From contig NZ_JABEYA020000017.1 of NCBI RefSeq assembly GCF_013074385.2, forward strand, positions 62,001 through 126,000: DNA of 64,000 nucleotides, in the 5' to 3' direction. This DNA is from Vibrio ostreicida. Lineage in GTDB: Bacteria > Pseudomonadota > Gammaproteobacteria > Enterobacterales > Vibrionaceae. The notes beneath the pieces are model-generated. The model did no database searches. It worked only from the letters and a program-made list of their open reading frames with translations, and was not told the DNA's origin. Below, one piece after another: positions 60,789-64,000 of this stretch (within the stretch, counting starts at the first letter, position 1; each line of letters starts with the position of its first letter). The position numbers and the translations under genes were made by a program.

Positions 60789-61593
60789 TTTAATTGAACT
60801 TAATCGCATTCTTGGCGGCGGCTTGAGCAAAGACTCTTGTTCTATCTCACTTCAGGAAGTTGAAGGGGAAGGGCAATTTTGGGCGTATCGAAGTGATGCA
60901 AAAAGTGGTATTTGGTGCAGCCACTCGGATTGGCAAGCAGGGGCGTCAGCCCTGCTTGCCATCGATTCAGTCAAAGATCTCCCAGATGATCTTACGCCGT
61001 CATTGGCCGCGGCTCTTTTCTCGGTAATTAGCGCTCCCTTCGTGCGAGATCTTAGCGTCAATGGAGAGCCGTGCAGTCTCATTTCCGGTATTTACCCTGT
61101 GGTTCAGTGTGAACACTATCGCTTCGTTTTGGTCGGTTTTTCAGCCAGTTGGCTAAAGCTACTGACCGCGAATTGGTCGCCATATCAAGCCTTACCCGTG
61201 TTGGTCAAAGTCCCACTTATTGCGGGTTATATTTCACAAGACACCATGATCGATCAGGGGCACGGTGTTTGGCTTAAGGATGGGGTTGATCCTGACAAAG
61301 GCAGCGCTATCTTGTGGTGGGAAAAGCCTTTGGCACAGATTCGGTTTATGAGTGAGCAGCAGTGGCAAGTCAATAAGGTTTATCCGGCACATACTCTGAG
61401 TAAGCCTGCGAGTGTCGTGCAAATCGGTGTTTTAGAGCTAGAACTGACCACATTACTGGCGCTGACAGAGGAGAGCGTGATTGAAGGGGCGTTAGAATGT
61501 GAACTGGAAGCGCAATGGATAAGCAACGGAAAATGTTTGCACAAAGGTGAGTTGTTGGTCAGTGATGATGGGGTTCTTTTTCGTCGGTCTTGA
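60781..61593 (+). CDS. sctQ: T3SS C-ring/sorting platform protein SctQ
   Basis: A 270-residue protein. Its C-terminal SpoA domain (about 203-270, ASVVQIGVLELELTTLLAL and LLVSDDGVLFRR) matches SsaQ/YscQ. It is shorter than SsaQ (322) and the N-terminal part is the usual diverged region. An in-frame ATG at 61348 (codon 190) would give an 81-residue C-terminal fragment, similar to the short SsaQ form made by internal translation, although no strong ribosome binding site is in front. The start at 60781 overlaps sctP by 8 nt. sctRSTU, normally next, is missing here and lies at 25.7 kb. Confidence 0.88.
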   Translation: MLDLIELNRILGGGLSKDSCSISLQEVEGEGQFWAYRSDAKSGIWCSHSDWQAGASALLAIDSVKDLPDDLTPSLAAALFSVISAPFVRDLSVNGEPCSLISGIYPVVQCEHYRFVLVGFSASWLKLLTANWSPYQALPVLVKVPLIAGYISQDTMIDQGHGVWLKDGVDPDKGSAILWWEKPLAQIRFMSEQQWQVNKVYPAHTLSKPASVVQIGVLELELTTLLALTEESVIEGALECELEAQWISNGKCLHKGELLVSDDGVLFRRS

Positions 61594-61621
61594 TGTCCGT
61601 CTCTAATATCGATCGTCAACT

Positions 61622-61655
61622 CAGCTGGCCTTAGGGGCCAGCTGTTCGTTTTAGG
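61622..61655 (+). terminator. Terminator after sctQ
   Basis: CAGCTGGCC ... GGCCAGCTG with 5-nt loop, followed by TTCGTTTT. It lies between the convergent sctQ operon and the secreted-protein gene. Confidence 0.85.
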
Positions 61656-62724
61656 GAAGCATCGTTGCTTGTTTGCCATCCAAATCATCACAGTAGAAAG
61701 GACCACTGAATTCCAGCAAAGCTTGAGGCATATAAATGTTTTCGGCTAATTTCCCCCATTCGTATAGAGAAAAATCCACCGAGGCTTTCATCGATTTCAT
61801 GTATTTTTGTTCGCCACCAAAGATGATCACTGAAGGAAACTCTAGAGGATAAAACTGGTTGAGATCAGAGCGGGCTTCCATGATCATTTTATAGCGCAGT
61901 TTATTCATTTCGACTTTTAAGTAGCCTTTACACGAGTCAATTTCTCTTTTTACCGTGAGATTGCCCAGTGCGGGATAGAAAATGAGGTCATATTGATCAG
62001 AAATATACCTGCCTGCCCACAACTCGATATTTGATGTCCCTATTTTCGCCCCAGTAAACATGTAATAGAGCTGTTCGGATAAGCCCATGCTATAGACCAT
62101 CCCTGCACTTGATTCCTTGTCGTACCATCCCTTGTCTACTTGAACATAACCGCTGCCAAAAAGGGACAAATCGCCATCAGAGAACGTGTATTGAATGGGG
62201 GTGCCAACCGTATAAAGAAACCACTTTCCTCCCACTCCCGGTAGCTCAGGTATAATACCAAAAGGGGTTTGACCAGGATTGTGTCCGCGCCAATAGTGCG
62301 CATGCTCGCCATCCCAACGCAGGGTAAAATAGAAGTTATCTAGCGTGACCTCAAGCGTATCTTGATTCGCGAGCACCACGCCTGGAATTTCATAGTGAAA
62401 GTCGTCTGCATTGTCATAGCCTTTCATGATCAATTGATCACGGAAGATATCGTACTTAACGGTTTTTCCATTGAGGGGGGTAAAAGCAAGATGGACATAC
62501 GCTTTTGGTGTCGGGGTGTCAAAGTCTGGTGCAATGTAGCTTTGCAGACTGATCTTAAAATAACCTACATCGGGAACCGCCACATTGTAAAACCACTGTT
62601 CAGCCCATGTCTTATCGGACGTTGCATGGTGTGGCCGGATATCACTTAATGTGGTCGCAAAAAGTGCACTGGGCATCAGAATAAAGCAGATGAAAAGAGA
62701 CTGGGTAATGAATCTATATATCAT
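61651..62724 (-). CDS. Secreted protein of unknown function, possibly AttH/CrtC-like beta-fold
   Basis: A 357-residue exported protein with a signal peptide (MIYRFITQSLFICFILMPSALFA). The mature part is beta-rich with many aromatics (AHYWRGHNPGQTPFG, WYDKESSAGMVYSMG, TVKREIDSCKGYLK) and may be a lipocalin-like AttH/CrtC double-domain fold, but I make this match by impression only. The start at 62724 gives the signal peptide at once; a longer frame to 62919 is the overlap with the next gene region. It is 103 nt after the flavoprotein on the same strand, so the two may be co-transcribed. Confidence 0.6.
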   Translation of the reverse strand: MIYRFITQSLFICFILMPSALFATTLSDIRPHHATSDKTWAEQWFYNVAVPDVGYFKISLQSYIAPDFDTPTPKAYVHLAFTPLNGKTVKYDIFRDQLIMKGYDNADDFHYEIPGVVLANQDTLEVTLDNFYFTLRWDGEHAHYWRGHNPGQTPFGIIPELPGVGGKWFLYTVGTPIQYTFSDGDLSLFGSGYVQVDKGWYDKESSAGMVYSMGLSEQLYYMFTGAKIGTSNIELWAGRYISDQYDLIFYPALGNLTVKREIDSCKGYLKVEMNKLRYKMIMEARSDLNQFYPLEFPSVIIFGGEQKYMKSMKASVDFSLYEWGKLAENIYMPQALLEFSGPFYCDDLDGKQATMLP

Positions 62725-62827
62725 GGTAATACAAGCCTTTTTTGAGTAATGATGGGATCGTTTACGTCGAAATAACCGGAGGCTTTTGCGAGAAAGGGGG
62801 CACGAATGAAAGTGCCCCAGACAAAGA

Positions 62828-64000
62828 TCAACGACAGATCCTTGCTTCCGTGAAATACAGACCTTCTTGGCATTGAGTACCGGATTGACAGTGCTCATCA
62901 GTTTGGCAATAACATTCACCGCGCACGTTACATCCAGGTTTTAGGAAGTTTTCTAGAGGTAAATCACCCGTGGCTCGTTCCCAGAAAGGATTGGAGAAGA
63001 CGTCATATGGGTCGAGTTCTGCTTTGGCTTGCAAAAACTCTGGCCATTTCGGGAATCGGGCAGGCATGTCTTCAAAGATCGCCACTGAATTTTTTCCCCA
63101 GTGAGGGCGAGCATCGTACTTACGCAATGACATTTGCTCAATTTCCAAGTTAACAAAGTAATTCTTGGGTTCCTTTTTGCCTTCTTGGCGAAGTGTGTAT
63201 TCAATCCCGACAAAGGCGGTGTCGCGTCCAGCGCTCATACCAAGGTAGCTGTCAGAAGCCTTACCGAAACGGAAATAAATGCCATTTAAAGGGAAACAGG
63301 TACGAGGATGACTGGCGACGATTTGACGAACGTCGCGAATCCAATCTGGCAGGCGTTCAATATCGATAGCGACTTCCTGCAAAGCAATCGGTAAACGATC
63401 CCAAATGCACTTATCGGGATCCTTACATTTGAAGTATTGCATTTGATCAGAATAGCCAACGGGATTATTGACTTTTTTGCCACTTTGGCTATCTCGGAAG
63501 TAAGATTTTGCTCTTGCATTATACCGAGCGACCGCGGCAAGGCATTGTAAACCGGTTCCCGGAAATTCGTGTGCTGCGTTAAAGAGAAGCCCGAAAAAGA
63601 ATTCCTCAGCGTCAGAAACATCGGCCTGAGCATTATAAGCTTCCCCTGAGGTTTCTATAGGGACTGGGTTATATAACGTGGTGGTATATCGGCCAAGTCC
63701 GGGAAACCAAGCGATATTAGCGGAATAGTTATTTCTGGCAATCTCTAGAATACGATCTTCTAAACCATCATCATTACGATAGCCCTGAACATCGGCTTTG
63801 ACTTTGAATGCATCCTCGATCTTAATTGTGGCTTCTACCACGACGCCAAGGACACCAAGGTTGACTCTGGCTGCGTCTAACAATTCTCCAGTAAGTACTC
63901 GAACGTCTCCTTGGCCATCGACAACCTTTAATTCAGTCACATAATCAGCAAGCATGTTACTAGGCTTGTCTAACGTTGAGCCATGAGTGCCACTGCCGAG
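62828..64000 (-). CDS. FAD-linked oxidase with aldonolactone-oxidase-type C-terminus (5' end beyond window)
   Basis: The last about 390 codons of a gene that enters from the right edge. The first residues at the edge, LGSGTHGSTL, are the flavin-binding loop of the PCMH-type FAD domain. The C-terminal region (SLRKYDARPHWGKN) is the D-arabinono-1,4-lactone oxidase/L-gulonolactone oxidase signature. An extra tail of about 40 residues follows, with six cysteines (C-x5-C-x-C-x5-C-x5-C and one near the end), plus earlier CKDPDKC, so the protein is probably exported and disulfide-bonded, though the N-terminus is not in view. The substrate is not known. Confidence 0.82.
   Translation of the reverse strand, partial: LGSGTHGSTLDKPSNMLADYVTELKVVDGQGDVRVLTGELLDAARVNLGVLGVVVEATIKIEDAFKVKADVQGYRNDDGLEDRILEIARNNYSANIAWFPGLGRYTTTLYNPVPIETSGEAYNAQADVSDAEEFFFGLLFNAAHEFPGTGLQCLAAVARYNARAKSYFRDSQSGKKVNNPVGYSDQMQYFKCKDPDKCIWDRLPIALQEVAIDIERLPDWIRDVRQIVASHPRTCFPLNGIYFRFGKASDSYLGMSAGRDTAFVGIEYTLRQEGKKEPKNYFVNLEIEQMSLRKYDARPHWGKNSVAIFEDMPARFPKWPEFLQAKAELDPYDVFSNPFWERATGDLPLENFLKPGCNVRGECYCQTDEHCQSGTQCQEGLYFTEARICR

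Noticed and set aside
1..64000. CRISPR array, tRNA, rRNA, insertion sequence or phage genes
   Set aside because: No regularly spaced repeats, tRNA cloverleaf, transposase or phage protein was recognised in a read-through by eye.

Overview
The window is a gammaproteobacterial chromosome segment, most likely Vibrionaceae. The housekeeping order cobB, potD-C-B-A, bax-like, ttcA, uspE, fnr, ccoS-I-H-P-Q-O-N is the kind of arrangement I know from chromosome 1 of Vibrio, and the protein sequences agree. No tRNA, rRNA, integrase, transposase or CRISPR array was seen.

Left part (1-25.5 kb), ordinary or accessory metabolism: the tail of a glutamate-synthase-domain protein, a 4-cresol-dehydrogenase-like flavoprotein with a small coupled partner, AzlCD, a cold-shock protein, a LasA-type secreted endopeptidase, the CobB sirtuin, a diguanylate cyclase, the polyamine importer PotABCD with unusual hairpins between potC and potD, a membrane protein/Bax-like/secreted trio, TtcA, UspE, FNR and the whole cbb3 oxidase operon with assembly factors.

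Middle and right part (25.5-61.6 kb): a complete type III secretion system of the SPI-2/Esa (Salmonella Ssa, Edwardsiella Esa) family. It is laid out as (a) sctRSTU; (b) a convergent SsrB-like response regulator and SsrA-like hybrid kinase; (c) ssaB/spiC-like, sctC, sctD, ssaE, sseA; two tandem EspA/SseB filament genes; sscA, sseC, sseD; sscB and an SseF/SseG-like effector; (d) an unusual inserted block of a periplasmic binding protein, two porin-like barrels, a small PstS-like protein and a chemoreceptor; (e) an AraC (EsrC-like) regulator, needle sctF, ssaH, sctI, J, K, L, W, a CesT chaperone and a 1245-residue candidate substrate; (f) ssaM, sctV, N, O, P, Q. Thus sctRSTU, contiguous with sctQ in SPI-2, lies about 33 kb away at the other end.

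The strongest new signal is regulatory. An 18-bp palindrome of 7-4-7 form (consensus CTCAGGT-N4-ACCTGAT, followed by AC) occurs four times, each directly upstream of a T3SS transcription unit: sctR, ssaB/sctC, the AraC regulator/needle operon and ssaM-sctV. A -10-like hexamer lies at the same distance (22 nt) downstream of each copy, though it is weak at the fourth. This is the architecture expected for an SsrB-type activator and suggests a regulon led by the regulator encoded in the island.

Right end (61.6-64 kb): a secreted protein of unknown function and the C-terminal part of an aldonolactone-oxidase-like flavoprotein with a cysteine-rich tail, running off the window. All family assignments come from reading motifs and remembered homologues; no database search was run.
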